This document shows positions 52,153-63,150 of a stretch of 64,000 bases of DNA, one piece after another. The stretch is from contig DATNBU010000017.1 in assembly GCA_035571835.1 (NCBI GenBank), positions 232,687 through 296,686 on the forward strand, written 5' to 3'. The position numbers and the translations under genes were made by a program. The DNA comes from Candidatus Limnocylindrales bacterium (GTDB taxonomy: Bacteria > Desulfobacterota > Binatia > UBA1149 > CAITLU01). The notes beneath the pieces are model-generated. The model worked only from the letters and a program-made list of their open reading frames with translations, was not told the DNA's origin and did no database searches. The stretch's first letter is position 1. Every line of letters starts with the position of its first letter.

Positions 52153-54444
52153 TCAGGTCGGACAGACCAGCGAGACCACCTGCGCGACGGCGGCCTTGAG
52201 GATGCGCAGCGCATCTGAAGCCAGCACGGTCTGATTGCCGTCGACGCTGCAGACACGCGGGTCGCAGAGCGTTCCGCTTACGGCCGCTTTCAGCACGAAC
52301 AACGCGTCACTCGACTTCGGAAGGACGCCCGTCGAGTTCGTGGGTTTGCCGCAGGGGATGCGCACGCAGTCGACGCCGCAGTATTCTCCCGGCGTGAACG
52401 TCTTGTTCCCGTCGTCGCACGCCTCGCCTTCGTCCACGTTGCCGTCTCCGCACTGGCCGTTGCAGGGATGGATAGGCGTCGACTCGCACACCCCTCCGAC
52501 GCATTCGTCGGTCGTGCACTGGTCACCGTCGTCGCACGCGGTGCCATTGGGCTGGAAGGAATCCGTGGGGCAGCTCGCCGACGTGCCGCTGCAGTTCTCC
52601 GCCTTGTCGCAGACGCCGGCGGAGGCGCGGCAGATCGTCGACGAAACGCTGAACGAGTTCGCGGGGCATGCCGCCGAGCTGCCGCTGCAGGTCTCGGCAA
52701 CGTCGCATAGGCCGGCGGAGCCGCGGCACGTGGTTGCCGCGCTGCTGTAGGAACAGTCGCTCTCGCAGCACGCGCCGCCGTCGCAGTCCTCGCCGGCGTC
52801 GACGATGCCGTTTCCGCAACCGGCCGGTGCGACGCCGCAGATCGATTCGCAGCCGGACTCACCCGCAGTGCAGCGACAGAGTTTTACGAAGGTATTGATC
52901 CGAAGGTCCGCAGGGCCGGTCAGCCCCACCACGTTGTTGATGAGGGTCGAAGTCGATGCCGGAACGCAGAAAAGCCCGGCCAACTGCTCCCGGGTCGAGT
53001 CCGGTGCGCAGAAGTCGCCCGTGGCCGTACAGTCGGCATTCGATGCGCAAGTCTTGTCCTGGAACGCGCAGAACATGCCCACCGGCGAAGCGTCGCCGGA
53101 GCGGGTGATGCGTGATTCGTAGCAAGGTCTGCCCGCGACGATGCAGGTGCCTGCGATCTCGTTCTCGCAATCGGCGTTACTGTTGCAACCGAGATACGGC
53201 TTCAGCGAGCAGCTCCTGGTCTTTGTGACCTCGCAGCGCTCGCTCTCGTTGGTGCCGCAGATGCCCTTGTCCTGCGAGCAGTCATTCGGCTTCTGCTGTG
53301 CAAGGTTGGGTGACGTCACGCCCCCGGTGCCTTTCTGGCAGGTCTGTCCGGCCGAACACTCGCTGCTTTCGAAACACGGCTGCGCGGGATCGTTGTTGCA
53401 GAACCCGCAGTGGCACCAATACCCGCACGTGACGGGCTGTTCCGGTGCTTCGGCACAAACTCCGTGGCCGGTGCAGTTTCCGTCGCCCGCGCAATGGATC
53501 GACGAATCGCCGGTGCAGCGCCTGCAGTCGGCATTGCTCGTGCATACACCTCCCGTCGGGTCGTCGGTGCATTTCGGGTTGGTGGCGGGATTGAGGGGAT
53601 TGGCCGCGAACGATCCGTTCCCGCACTGCAGACCGGCGGTTCTCGTGGTCGTGCCGGTGCCGAGATCTCCTATCTTGAAGACCAGGCCTGTACCGGCGAT
53701 GTTGTCTGCGATTGCCGGCGCACAATCCGACGATGTCCCGCCAAAAAACGGGGTAACGCCCTCGACCGTGCAGGTCGCGCCATCGGACGGCCCTCCTTCG
53801 CAAGTGAACGTGTCACCGACCGCCGGGCTCTGGTTCGGCGGCCCGCAACGCGGACACGGCTGCGCCGAGCTGATGCCGAGGTACAGCCGCGTGCGCAGGA
53901 CCGCCGACAGCGAGGTCTCACCGGTCGCCGTATCGAACGTTCCCGACGCGACGCTGTCGTAAGACGTAACGGCGCAGAACGGGGTGTTCAACAGCGAAAG
54001 GGGAATGGGCGGTTCGAACAGCTGCACGCACGCGACATTGGTCGGGCAGTCGGCGTTGGTCGAACATTCGGCGAGCGTCGTGGCGCAGCTGCCGGTGCCG
54101 ACAGGCCCGGCGATCTCGCACGTCGAGTCGGCATTGCAATCGCACGTCGCGGTGCACTGGCCGCCGCCGCAATCGGAGTTGGCGCTGCACGGCTCCTGAT
54201 TGTTCGAGCATCGCCGGACGATTTCCCACGAAGTGCCAAAGCCAGCCGGAAGACTGCGATCGTCGCCAATGCCGGCCCATCCCAGGCTCAGCGAGGACCC
54301 CGGCTCGCTTTCGATGACGAGGCCCTCGCAGGCTGGCGCGCCCGCGCTCGCGCCCGCGCGGAGCGTGACAACGATCGCAACTGCGATCGTCACCAATGGC
54401 CGATGACGCCGCAACGATTTTTCCTGCAGTTTGCTGGTTCTCAA
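52153..54444 (-). CDS. Large secreted Cys-rich protein with disintegrin-like/DUF4215-type repeats and a dockerin-like C-terminus
   Basis: TTG 54444, with AGGAG 8 bases upstream, gives 763 residues. A signal peptide (about 15-35, ending SAGAPACE) is followed by dozens of Cys in short repeats such as CSNNQEPCSANSDCGGGQC and TCASNADCTATGDFC. A C-terminal third carries CGNGIVDAGEDCDGGACC, EACDDGN and GVCDKAENCSGTSASCP (DUF4215/disintegrin-like). The end is DALFVLKAAV...CSVDGNQTVLASDALRILKAAV, resembling a degenerate type I dockerin (Ca-binding helix pair). It is probably cell-surface or secreted, perhaps binding or adhesive. Confidence 0.75.
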   Translation of the reverse strand: MRTSKLQEKSLRRHRPLVTIAVAIVVTLRAGASAGAPACEGLVIESEPGSSLSLGWAGIGDDRSLPAGFGTSWEIVRRCSNNQEPCSANSDCGGGQCTATCDCNADSTCEIAGPVGTGSCATTLAECSTNADCPTNVACVQLFEPPIPLSLLNTPFCAVTSYDSVASGTFDTATGETSLSAVLRTRLYLGISSAQPCPRCGPPNQSPAVGDTFTCEGGPSDGATCTVEGVTPFFGGTSSDCAPAIADNIAGTGLVFKIGDLGTGTTTRTAGLQCGNGSFAANPLNPATNPKCTDDPTGGVCTSNADCRRCTGDSSIHCAGDGNCTGHGVCAEAPEQPVTCGYWCHCGFCNNDPAQPCFESSECSAGQTCQKGTGGVTSPNLAQQKPNDCSQDKGICGTNESERCEVTKTRSCSLKPYLGCNSNADCENEIAGTCIVAGRPCYESRITRSGDASPVGMFCAFQDKTCASNADCTATGDFCAPDSTREQLAGLFCVPASTSTLINNVVGLTGPADLRINTFVKLCRCTAGESGCESICGVAPAGCGNGIVDAGEDCDGGACCESDCSYSSAATTCRGSAGLCDVAETCSGSSAACPANSFSVSSTICRASAGVCDKAENCSGTSASCPTDSFQPNGTACDDGDQCTTDECVGGVCESTPIHPCNGQCGDGNVDEGEACDDGNKTFTPGEYCGVDCVRIPCGKPTNSTGVLPKSSDALFVLKAAVSGTLCDPRVCSVDGNQTVLASDALRILKAAVAQVVSLVCPT

Positions 54445-54561
54445 TTGCTCACTCCTGACGAGAATGTGACGAAACGAACGGCCTTTTGCGGTCAGCGCTG
54501 TTCGTCAGTTAAACGGTAGGCGCGCTCTTGTCCAGAAAATTCGGCCCGGCTACGACCGCGC

Positions 54562-54993
54562 ATGATCGAAGTCCGACTCGCCTGCTCCACCGAGATGGAG
54601 CAGCTGTTTGCGATCCGCCGCGAAGTGTTCGTTCGGGGTCAAGGCGTGCCGATCGATCGAGAGATCGACGGACTCGACGGCGATGCGACCCATTTCATTG
54701 CAGTGATCGGGGACAAAACCATCGGCACGGCGCGTCTTCGGGTCGTGGATGGCCATGCAAAGGTAGAGCGCGTGGCCGTCCGCGAGCCGTGGCGCGGTTG
54801 CGGCGCGGGAAGCCGCCTCATGGATGCGGTCGAGTGTCACGCACGGGCCATTGGCCTCACCGAGGTCGTACTGTCCGCGCAGGTTGCCGTCATCCCGTTT
54901 TACGAACGGCGCGGTTACGCGGCACACGGGCCGGTATTCGAGGATGCCGGAATTGCGCATCGATCGATGCACAAGACGCTGTGCCGGGAATGA
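54562..54993 (+). CDS. GNAT-family N-acetyltransferase
   Basis: The 143-residue protein has IRREVFVRGQGVPIDREIDGLDGDATHFIAV and KVERVAVREPWRGCGAGSRLMDAVECHAR, where RGCGAG is the acetyl-CoA loop R/Q-x-x-G-x-G/A. The N-terminal motif is typical of ElaA-like GNATs. The substrate is unknown. It is divergent from the Cys-rich gene and converges on the cyclase gene. Confidence 0.85.
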   Translation: MIEVRLACSTEMEQLFAIRREVFVRGQGVPIDREIDGLDGDATHFIAVIGDKTIGTARLRVVDGHAKVERVAVREPWRGCGAGSRLMDAVECHARAIGLTEVVLSAQVAVIPFYERRGYAAHGPVFEDAGIAHRSMHKTLCRE

Positions 54994-55069
54994 TCCGCTC
55001 GCGAGCGGCTCGCATTTCTCGACCGGCTTTCTCGCGTGCCGAACATTCGCTGCGCGGTGGCGTTTCTGG

Positions 55070-56047
55070 CTACTTGATCGCCACCGCATTCGGCGGCGTC
55101 GCGATGCCGCCTTCAAGGTGCATCGGCGCCGACACCAGCATGAATTCGTAGCTTCCGTCGGCGGCGCAATCCGCCGCGAGCTCGTCGAGGACGAACTGCT
55201 CGCCGAGCGGAAGACCCATCAGCGAAAGCGTGCGGTAGTGGAGCGCGCTCTCGTCGCCGAACGACCACGGCCACGGTTCCACGGCCGGGCAATCGGTGCC
55301 GATCGCGGCCACGCGATGATCCCACAGCCATGCGATGAGCTCGCTCGACGATTCGATCCCGCACGCTGCGAGCGCATTGAGCGGAGCCATCGCGATCTTC
55401 TGTTCGTCGCTCGATGCGAGATAGGCCCCGAGCCAGCCGGTGCGCACCAGCAGGATCGATCCGGGCTCCAGCGTGGCGTGCTGCGCGGCCAGCGCATCCT
55501 CGAGGTCCGCCAGCGAGTAGGAGGCGCTCGTGAGCGGATCGATCGGTCGCCCCAACTTTTCGGTATGCGCACGCACGTCGATCAGCACGCCGCGGCCGAC
55601 GAACTTGTTCGACCACTTATGGATTCCGAGCTTGCCGCCGGTGCCGTCCTGGATCTGGTCGTCGGTGACGCCGTTGTAGTACGCGCGATGGCGGACGTGG
55701 CCGACATGCCCGAGTCCGTCCCACTGGCTGCCTTCCTGCGTGTTGTATGCGTCGAGCGAATCGTCATGGCCGAGAAGCCCGTACTGCTCGAAGCTCACGA
55801 TCGTGTGACGCGCGGGGCTGCGGTTGAACAGCGGCGGCGTTGCGTAGTTGATCGGCGTGTCGAGCCGGAACACACGGCCCTTGCGCACCAGCTTTGCAGC
55901 TTCGACGACGCCGCGCGCGGTCAGGAAGTTGAGGCAGCCAAGCTCGTCATCGTCACCGAATACGCCCCAGTTCGATTCGGGAGGCGCATCCTTGCGGACC
56001 GGAAGCTCGGAGAAGCGCGGGATCTTGTCGAAGTCGATGTCGGCCAT
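55070..56047 (-). CDS. Cyclase-family (kynurenine-formamidase-like) hydrolase
   Basis: From ATG 56047 the protein has 325 residues with RVFRLDTPINYATPP, SQWDGLGHVGH (the metal-binding His/Asp motif in place of HxGTHxDxPxH), LVRTGWLGAY and IGTDCPAVEPW. These match the putative cyclase family (pfam04199). Substrate unknown; family members open cyclic amides or esters. The LLM oxidoreductase lies immediately upstream on the same strand, so they are probably co-transcribed. Confidence 0.75.
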   Translation of the reverse strand: MADIDFDKIPRFSELPVRKDAPPESNWGVFGDDDELGCLNFLTARGVVEAAKLVRKGRVFRLDTPINYATPPLFNRSPARHTIVSFEQYGLLGHDDSLDAYNTQEGSQWDGLGHVGHVRHRAYYNGVTDDQIQDGTGGKLGIHKWSNKFVGRGVLIDVRAHTEKLGRPIDPLTSASYSLADLEDALAAQHATLEPGSILLVRTGWLGAYLASSDEQKIAMAPLNALAACGIESSSELIAWLWDHRVAAIGTDCPAVEPWPWSFGDESALHYRTLSLMGLPLGEQFVLDELAADCAADGSYEFMLVSAPMHLEGGIATPPNAVAIK

Positions 56048-56101
56048 GGCGGCGACGGTGCCACGTCCGCGCTGCTCAATCACGCGAAGCCGGGTTCGAC
56101 G

Positions 56102-57148
56102 TCAGATGGCCGCGTCGAAACCCCGGAATGTGCACGGAATCGCCTTGAGATCCGCGACCAGCTCGGCCGCCTGCTCCGTCGAGACGCCGCGCGGGAAATC
56201 GATCGTGATCGAGTCGGCGATGCCGCCGAAGCGCTTCGCGACGGCCGCCGCGAGCTGGTCGTAGCGGCCAATCGCGACGAACTCGTAGAGCAGGTCGTCG
56301 GGAACTTCCGCGGCCATTTCCTTCCAGCGGCCCTGCTTCGACATGTCGTGCAGCTTGTGGCCGAGCTCTTCGGCGCCGTGCGATTCGAGCACGCCGTGGT
56401 AGCTGCGCGTCGAGCCGTAGAACGCGATCCGGTAGCGGATTGCTTCGAGCGACTTCGCCACGGCCTCGTCGTCTGCGCCGGTCGCGATGAAGCCTCCGCC
56501 CCAGATCTCGAATGCCCTCCGCTCGCGCCCGCTCGCGCGCAATCCTTCCTCGAGCGCCGGCATCGCGACGGTTTCCAGGTAGCGGCGCGTTGCGAAGCCG
56601 TGCAGGCGGATGCCGTCGCACAGGCGGCCGGCAAGTCCGATCATCGCAGGCTTTACGGCTGCGATCGTCACCGGAATCGGACCGAGCCCGGTCGGCGGCG
56701 GCGAGAACTCCGGCGTCATCAGCGTGAACGTGTAATGCTGCCCTTCGAACGCGAGCTTTCCTCCGGTCTCCCAGCAGCGCCAGATCGCGCGCAGCGCTTC
56801 GACGTATTCGCGCAGCCGCGGAAGCGGCGCCGTCCATGGAACGCTGAAGCGGCGCTCGTTGTGCCCTTTGACCTGCGTGCCGAGGCCGAGCGTGAAGCGC
56901 CCGCCGCTCTCGGCATGAAGATCGCGGGCGATGTTGGCCATGACCATCGGGCTGCGCGGAAAACACACGGCGATCGCGGTGCCGAGACGCACGCGTTCGG
57001 TCGCGGTCGCGGCGATCACCAGCGGCGCGAAGGGATCGTGTCCGATCTCGTAGCTGAGCACGCCGTCATAGCCTGCAGCTTCGGCCCTGCGGGCGTGGTC
57101 GGCGACGCTGCGCCAGTTGCCAAGTGGGAGACCGGTCTCTACGCGCAT
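56102..57148 (-). CDS. LLM-class F420-dependent oxidoreductase
   Basis: From ATG 57148 (an ATG 6 bases earlier also fits), 348 residues. The TIM-barrel luciferase-like fold shows ETGLPLGNWRSVADHARRAEAAGYDGVLSYE, RVRLGTAIAV, GRFTLGLGTQVKGHNERRFSV and the C-terminal DSITIDFPRG. These match the TIGR03617-type F420-dependent family common in actinobacteria and Binatota-like genomes. Cofactor (F420 or FMN) is inferred from the family. No F420-biosynthesis gene is in the window. Confidence 0.82.
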   Translation of the reverse strand: MRVETGLPLGNWRSVADHARRAEAAGYDGVLSYEIGHDPFAPLVIAATATERVRLGTAIAVCFPRSPMVMANIARDLHAESGGRFTLGLGTQVKGHNERRFSVPWTAPLPRLREYVEALRAIWRCWETGGKLAFEGQHYTFTLMTPEFSPPPTGLGPIPVTIAAVKPAMIGLAGRLCDGIRLHGFATRRYLETVAMPALEEGLRASGRERRAFEIWGGGFIATGADDEAVAKSLEAIRYRIAFYGSTRSYHGVLESHGAEELGHKLHDMSKQGRWKEMAAEVPDDLLYEFVAIGRYDQLAAAVAKRFGGIADSITIDFPRGVSTEQAAELVADLKAIPCTFRGFDAAI

Positions 57149-57224
57149 GGACAAATCCTTTGCCGGACGATGTGCCGGACGATCTGCGAAACGGAATGCG
57201 AGCGTATCGGCGTGACGAAGCGCG

Positions 57225-58085
57225 CTACTCGGGCAGCCGCGCGCCGGCGGCGATTGCCTGCGCGGTGACGCGATTTTCGTAATCCGGTGCCAGTGCCTTG
57301 ATCGGATGACTTGCGGTCACCTGTCCGATGAATGGCGGGTGTATCGAATAACCGAGCAGCGCCTGCAGCCGCGGCGGCATCTGGCGGGCAACGTCGATCG
57401 GAACGCCGAGAAAGAAGTTTTCCTGCGGGCGAGCCCACGGCTGGCAGTACTGGTTCGAGAACGCGAGCCGCGGCGCATTGCTCGAGTTCGCACCGCCGCC
57501 GTGCAGCAGCGTCCCCGAGAACACGATCGCCGCACCCGCCGGCATGATTGCGGGAATGGCCTGGCGCGCGAGGCTCTCCATGTTTTCGTCGTGCCCCGGC
57601 CGGAACGAATACTGCGCGCTCGCGCGTTCCTCGTCCCACAGGTGGCTGCCGGGGATGATGCTGGTCGCTCCGTTGTCGGCGGTGAACGCGTCGACCGCGA
57701 CGATCGTCGAGAGCGAGATCATCGGACGCGGCCGCGGCAGCAGATGGAACGAATCGTCGCTGTGGACCGGCTGCGGCGTCTCTCCGGGAAGGATGCGGAT
57801 CGCCTGCGACGCGGTCAGCAGGTAGTTCGGAAGCAGGAAGCGATCACAGAGCGCGAGCACGCGTTCGTCGAGCACGATGTCCCAGAACACCCGCGCCCGC
57901 GCCACCAGCGTATAGACACGCTCGGTCTTGAGCCCTTCGAAGTCGTTACGCCCCGAGTTGGTATCGAGATACAGCGCCAGGACCCGCCGCACCTCCGCGA
58001 GAACGTCGGCGGACAGGAAGTCCTCGATGACCGTGTAACCGTCGCGTTCGATCCGCGCGATGTGCGAGGCCGTGTCGAAATCCAT
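57225..58085 (-). CDS. Phytanoyl-CoA dioxygenase (PhyH)-family Fe(II)/2-oxoglutarate dioxygenase
   Basis: The 286-residue protein has QPVHSDDSFHLLPRPRPMISLSTIVAVDAFTADNGATSIIPGSHLW and a later GTLLHGGGANSS, giving the metal triad HxD...H of PhyH. PhyH members hydroxylate small molecules or fatty acyl-CoAs; the substrate is not known. It follows the LLM gene's direction at a 76-base distance, so it may be in the same transcript. Confidence 0.82.
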   Translation of the reverse strand: MDFDTASHIARIERDGYTVIEDFLSADVLAEVRRVLALYLDTNSGRNDFEGLKTERVYTLVARARVFWDIVLDERVLALCDRFLLPNYLLTASQAIRILPGETPQPVHSDDSFHLLPRPRPMISLSTIVAVDAFTADNGATSIIPGSHLWDEERASAQYSFRPGHDENMESLARQAIPAIMPAGAAIVFSGTLLHGGGANSSNAPRLAFSNQYCQPWARPQENFFLGVPIDVARQMPPRLQALLGYSIHPPFIGQVTASHPIKALAPDYENRVTAQAIAAGARLPE

Positions 58086-58373
58086 GCGCGCAGAAAAAAG
58101 CGGTCGGCGCCTGCGCAGTCAACAAACCTGACGCGCCAGGCGCGCACGATCGCGGGGAAGCCGTGGCCGCAGGCGCCGCAGGATGCCGGCCGGACCGTCG
58201 GCGATGCGCCGTTCCCGGCGCTGACAAGTGCGGCCAGGGCCATTCCCAATCTCGCCAAAATCTGCCCGGTTCATCGATTTGCGACGCAGCGTGCGGATGG
58301 CAAAGGCCTGCTGTTTCGGTGCTCGAGAACGGCTGTCCGGCCTCGGCATGCTTCCTGCTCAGACCAGCGCGCA

Positions 58374-58874
58374 ATGTTCTACCGGGAAGCACTTCGCCGA
58401 TGCTCCGCACTCGAAGACGAGGTGGCGTCCGCGTACGCGGCACTGGCGGCTTCCCCCGCGGTCGCATCGGAGCGAGCAGCCGCATGGGCAAGCGCCGCCG
58501 CGGGCGAACGGCAGAAGGCGAGGCTGCTGCATGCCGCTGCCGAGATGTCGGTCGCCCTCGGAGACGACGGGCCGTTTCTCGTCCAGGTCCCGCTGCAACT
58601 GGCTTCGCTTCGAAAGGCCGTAGACCGCGTGCGCGCGCGTCTGGACGAGGCGCCGGACGAACCGAGCGCGATCCAGCTGGTCGAATCGCTCGACGCCGCG
58701 CCGCGCAGCGAGCTCCATTCGACCCTCCTCGAGGTTGCCGGAGTCGAGATCCGTCGCGTTCTTCGACTGATCGAATCCGACACGAAATCCGCGAAACGCG
58801 GACGCGGCGCCGTTCGCAAGGCAACGTCGCACGACAGGACCGGCAAGCCTGCGGCGTTGCCGGTTCACTCGTAG
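58374..58874 (+). CDS. Possible ferritin-like protein of unknown function
   Basis: The 166-residue protein from ATG 58374 is mostly helical, with EALRRCSALEDEVASAYAALA and ERQKARLLHAAAEM, reminiscent of the E...ExxxH helices of rubrerythrin-like proteins, and a C-terminal Lys/Arg tail. A full set of iron ligands is not clear, so metal binding is uncertain. The stop is 1 base from the converging kinase gene's stop. The 288 bases upstream (58086-58373) show no other gene. Confidence 0.45.
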   Translation: MFYREALRRCSALEDEVASAYAALAASPAVASERAAAWASAAAGERQKARLLHAAAEMSVALGDDGPFLVQVPLQLASLRKAVDRVRARLDEAPDEPSAIQLVESLDAAPRSELHSTLLEVAGVEIRRVLRLIESDTKSAKRGRGAVRKATSHDRTGKPAALPVHS

Positions 58875-58875
58875 G

Positions 58876-60135
58876 CTAGGCAGGCAGATGAACGACGAAG
58901 CGTGTTCCGCGTCGCGGAGATGGCTGGAGCTCGAGCAGTCCTCCCATGCGGTCGCATGCCATGCGGCAGAACGGCAGGCCGAGCCCGCTGTCCACGTACG
59001 CTCCCACATCGGTTCGGGGCCGAAGCGAACCCGGGTCCTTCAGCGCATCGCGAATCGTTGCCGGAAGTCCCGGGCCATCGTCGGCCACGACGACTCGGCA
59101 CCAGTCCCCGTCGCGCACGCAGCCCACTTCGATCCTGCTACCGGCCGGAGTGTGACGGCACGCGTTGACGAGAAGGTTGGAGATCACGCGCCGCACCAGC
59201 ACCTTGTCGAGCTGCGTAGACGGCGTGGGCGCAAGCATGGAGACGACCATCGTGTGGCCGGTCTGTTGCGCGAACGGCATCAGCTGCGAGACGCATGCGC
59301 TGACCACCTCGGAGACGTCGAACGGCTCGGCCACGAGCGGCAGCTCGCCGCCCGGAGCGCGCGCGTGCGAGACCATGTTGTCGATGATGTGCAGCACGTT
59401 CTGGCCGGTGGCTTCGACGAGCGCGAACTGCTTGCCGGGGCTTTCGGCGACATCGCGATAGCGCCGCAGCGCGGCCCGCGCGGTCGCCATCATCGCCGTG
59501 ACGGGGCTACGAATGTCGTGCACGACCATGCGCAGAAGCTCCTCGCGCTTTTCCTCTTCCCGCACCTTGTTCTCGAGCGCTTCGTTGGCGAGCGCGGCTT
59601 CGTACGCGCGAACGTCGGCGGTGGCGCGCTCGACGAAGCCGCCGTAGATATACGCGTCGGTGGCAAGCGCGATGTCGAGCATGATGATCTTGCCGAAGGC
59701 TCGCGTGCAGCGCTCGGCCTGGTCGGGCTCCCCGCGAAAGCGTTCGAGGAAACATTGCCGGACGTAGTCGATCTGCACGAGGTAGCCGCCCAGGTACAGG
59801 TGCGGCTCGAGCCGGATCCGTGCGTGCGCAAGCCCAACACGAAGACGGCTCTCGAAGTACGCTTCGTCATACGGTCCGGTGCAGAGCTGGATGAAGTGCG
59901 CGCGCTGCGCCGCCTTGAGGCGCGTGACGAGAGCCGGGTCTTCCAGAAAACACCGGGTTTCCGGAAACGCCAGGATTCGCCGGTAGAACACGTCGACCAT
60001 TCCGTCGGCGATCGACTCGACGAACTCGGCCTGGGCCCCGAGCAGGCTCCTGTCTTCCTCGGTGATCCCGAGGAATTCCATCCGACGCGCGCGGGCCTCC
60101 GCGTCGATACCGACAAGCTCGAGGAGCGTCGCCAT
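58876..60135 (-). CDS. Globin-coupled sensor histidine kinase
   Basis: From ATG 60135 the protein has 419 residues. Residues 1-175 form a protoglobin-type domain, with the proximal His in RVGLAHARIRLEPHLYLGGYL (His104). Residues 195-419 form the kinase: H-box LLRMVVHDIRSPVTAM (His206), N-box NLLVNACRHTP, G1 VVADDGPGLP and G2 DSGLGLPF. A haem-bound gas (O2, NO or CO) probably regulates autophosphorylation. It is divergent from the NtrC-type regulator with 85 bases between starts, so the two probably form a two-component pair. Confidence 0.85.
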   Translation of the reverse strand: MATLLELVGIDAEARARRMEFLGITEEDRSLLGAQAEFVESIADGMVDVFYRRILAFPETRCFLEDPALVTRLKAAQRAHFIQLCTGPYDEAYFESRLRVGLAHARIRLEPHLYLGGYLVQIDYVRQCFLERFRGEPDQAERCTRAFGKIIMLDIALATDAYIYGGFVERATADVRAYEAALANEALENKVREEEKREELLRMVVHDIRSPVTAMMATARAALRRYRDVAESPGKQFALVEATGQNVLHIIDNMVSHARAPGGELPLVAEPFDVSEVVSACVSQLMPFAQQTGHTMVVSMLAPTPSTQLDKVLVRRVISNLLVNACRHTPAGSRIEVGCVRDGDWCRVVVADDGPGLPATIRDALKDPGSLRPRTDVGAYVDSGLGLPFCRMACDRMGGLLELQPSPRRGTRFVVHLPA

Positions 60136-60220
60136 GTGGACTGATTCGCACCGCACAACCAGTGAGTCAACGACTGGCGCATTGCAGCAGCAGCATCCCT
60201 GGACAAAGGTGGCACCCGAT

Positions 60221-61573
<1,353 letters not shown>

Positions 61574-61574
61574 C

Positions 61575-61628
61575 GGAAATCGGGGACAGACACCGATTTC
61601 GGAAAATCGGTGTCTGTCCCTGATTTCC
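61575..61628. repeat. 54-bp near-perfect palindrome, copy 2 of the dispersed element; possible terminator
   Basis: GGAAATCGGGGACAGACACC begins the left arm and GGTGTCTGTCCCTGATTTCC ends the right arm, with one mismatch (G/T) and a short central difference. The core matches the copy at 30363-30410. It lies directly after the NtrC-type stop and could terminate it. Confidence 0.85.
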
Positions 61629-61785
61629 TGCGTTCCGTGCATTCCGGCGCTCGCCGCACCGCGGCGAAAGGTCGGCGTGCAGACGGACTCTCGCGCCGCG
61701 CGTTCTGCGATGGATTCCACCCGCCGATCGGCCATACATTGGGCCCCCGGCGCCGCATTCGACCCGGTTTCGCGCCCACACATCG

Positions 61786-63150
61786 ATGATCACAACACGA
61801 CGAATGTTTTCCGTCGCGGCGACGGTCGTTGCGGCCATCGTGCTCGCGGCAACACCCTCGCACGCCGTGGGCGTCGACCAGCACCTGTTCACCAACGGAA
61901 TGGTGCTGCAGCGCGGGATGCCGGTTCCAATCTGGGGCACGGCGAATGCGGGCGAACAGGTCACCGTGACGTTCGCCGGCCAGAACAAGATCACGACCGC
62001 CGCGGGCGACGGAACGTGGCGCATCACGCTCGATCCGCTGGTTGCGAACGCGGGCCCGCTGGGACTGATCATCCAGGGAACCAACCAGATCGCATTGACC
62101 GGAGTGATGGTCGGCGAAGTCTGGCTGTGCGGCGGCCAGTCCAACATGGTGCTCGAGCAGCCGGGACCGGTGCGCCTCGCGGCGAATCCGGAAGTGCACG
62201 CGCTGCGGTTCAACGACTGGTCGGACGCTCCCGGCGACATCTGCTGGGAGTTCGCGCTGACGATGCACGACGTGCTCGGCGTTCCGATCGGCATCATCAA
62301 CAACGCGAAAGGCGGCACGCGCATCCGCACGTGGCTTCCGCCGTCGACGATCAATGATCCCGATCCGAAAGTGCCGGAGATTCTCGCGAACTATCCGATC
62401 TGGGGCGACGTCTGGCAGGAAGTCGGCGTACATCTGGTTCCGTACGCGATGCGCGGCGTGATCTGGTGGCAGGGCGAGGCCGACAGCCGCACGGCCAATG
62501 ACCACCGCTACATCCTCCCCGCGATGATTCGCGCATGGCGGCGCGAATGGAACCAGGGCGATTTCCCGTTCGTCTACGTCCAGCTGCCCAACGGCAAAGG
62601 ACTTCCGTTCGGCGAGCCGGTGCGAAACCTTCCGGCGGGCAGTCGCGGCAGCCCGTGGGCGTCGACGCTGCGGCAGGCATTCATCGACACGCTCGACGTC
62701 GTTCCGAACACCGCCATGATCGTCACGTCGGACCTGATCGGCGGCATTCATCCGCCGCCGCAGGAATATCCCGAGTACGCCGCGCGGCTCGCCGACGCCG
62801 TCCTCGTCGAAGTCTACGGACAGGACTTCACGTATTCCGGCCCGATCGTCGAGTCGGCCACGGCCGAAGGCAGCAGCGTTCGCATTCGCTATCGCTCGCA
62901 CACCGCCGACAGCCTCCAGTTCACCGGCGCCGCCCTCCAGGGATTCGCGCTCAGCGCCGATCACGAGAACTGGGAATGGGCCGACAGCGCGGCCATCGAC
63001 GGCAACCAGGTCGTGGTCGCGAGCTCGCTCGTCCCGTCGCCGGTCGCCGTGCGCTACGGCTTCGCGTCGAAGTTCCGGTGGGCAAATCTTTACAACGAAA
63101 GAGACATGGTCTCCGGACCGTTCCAGATCGACGTCGAGCCGGCTCCATGA
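61786..63150 (+). CDS. Secreted SASA-domain (sialate O-acetylesterase-type) esterase
   Basis: The 454-residue protein has a signal peptide (about 7-27, ending SHAVG), a beta-rich first domain, and GEVWLCGGQSNMVLEQPG with the nucleophile Ser of the SGNH-like SASA family. GVIWWQGEADSRTANDHRY holds further block residues and DLIGGIHPPPQEYPEYAARLADAV holds the late Asp/His region. Family members remove acetyl groups from sugars. ATG 61786 is chosen for its position before the signal. It overlaps the next gene by ATGA. Confidence 0.8.
   Translation: MITTRRMFSVAATVVAAIVLAATPSHAVGVDQHLFTNGMVLQRGMPVPIWGTANAGEQVTVTFAGQNKITTAAGDGTWRITLDPLVANAGPLGLIIQGTNQIALTGVMVGEVWLCGGQSNMVLEQPGPVRLAANPEVHALRFNDWSDAPGDICWEFALTMHDVLGVPIGIINNAKGGTRIRTWLPPSTINDPDPKVPEILANYPIWGDVWQEVGVHLVPYAMRGVIWWQGEADSRTANDHRYILPAMIRAWRREWNQGDFPFVYVQLPNGKGLPFGEPVRNLPAGSRGSPWASTLRQAFIDTLDVVPNTAMIVTSDLIGGIHPPPQEYPEYAARLADAVLVEVYGQDFTYSGPIVESATAEGSSVRIRYRSHTADSLQFTGAALQGFALSADHENWEWADSAAIDGNQVVVASSLVPSPVAVRYGFASKFRWANLYNERDMVSGPFQIDVEPAP

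Noticed and set aside
54824..57268. An 814-codon plus-strand frame across the cyclase and LLM genes
   Set aside because: No homology and Arg/Glu/His-biased composition typical of antisense shadows; the minus-strand genes are well supported.
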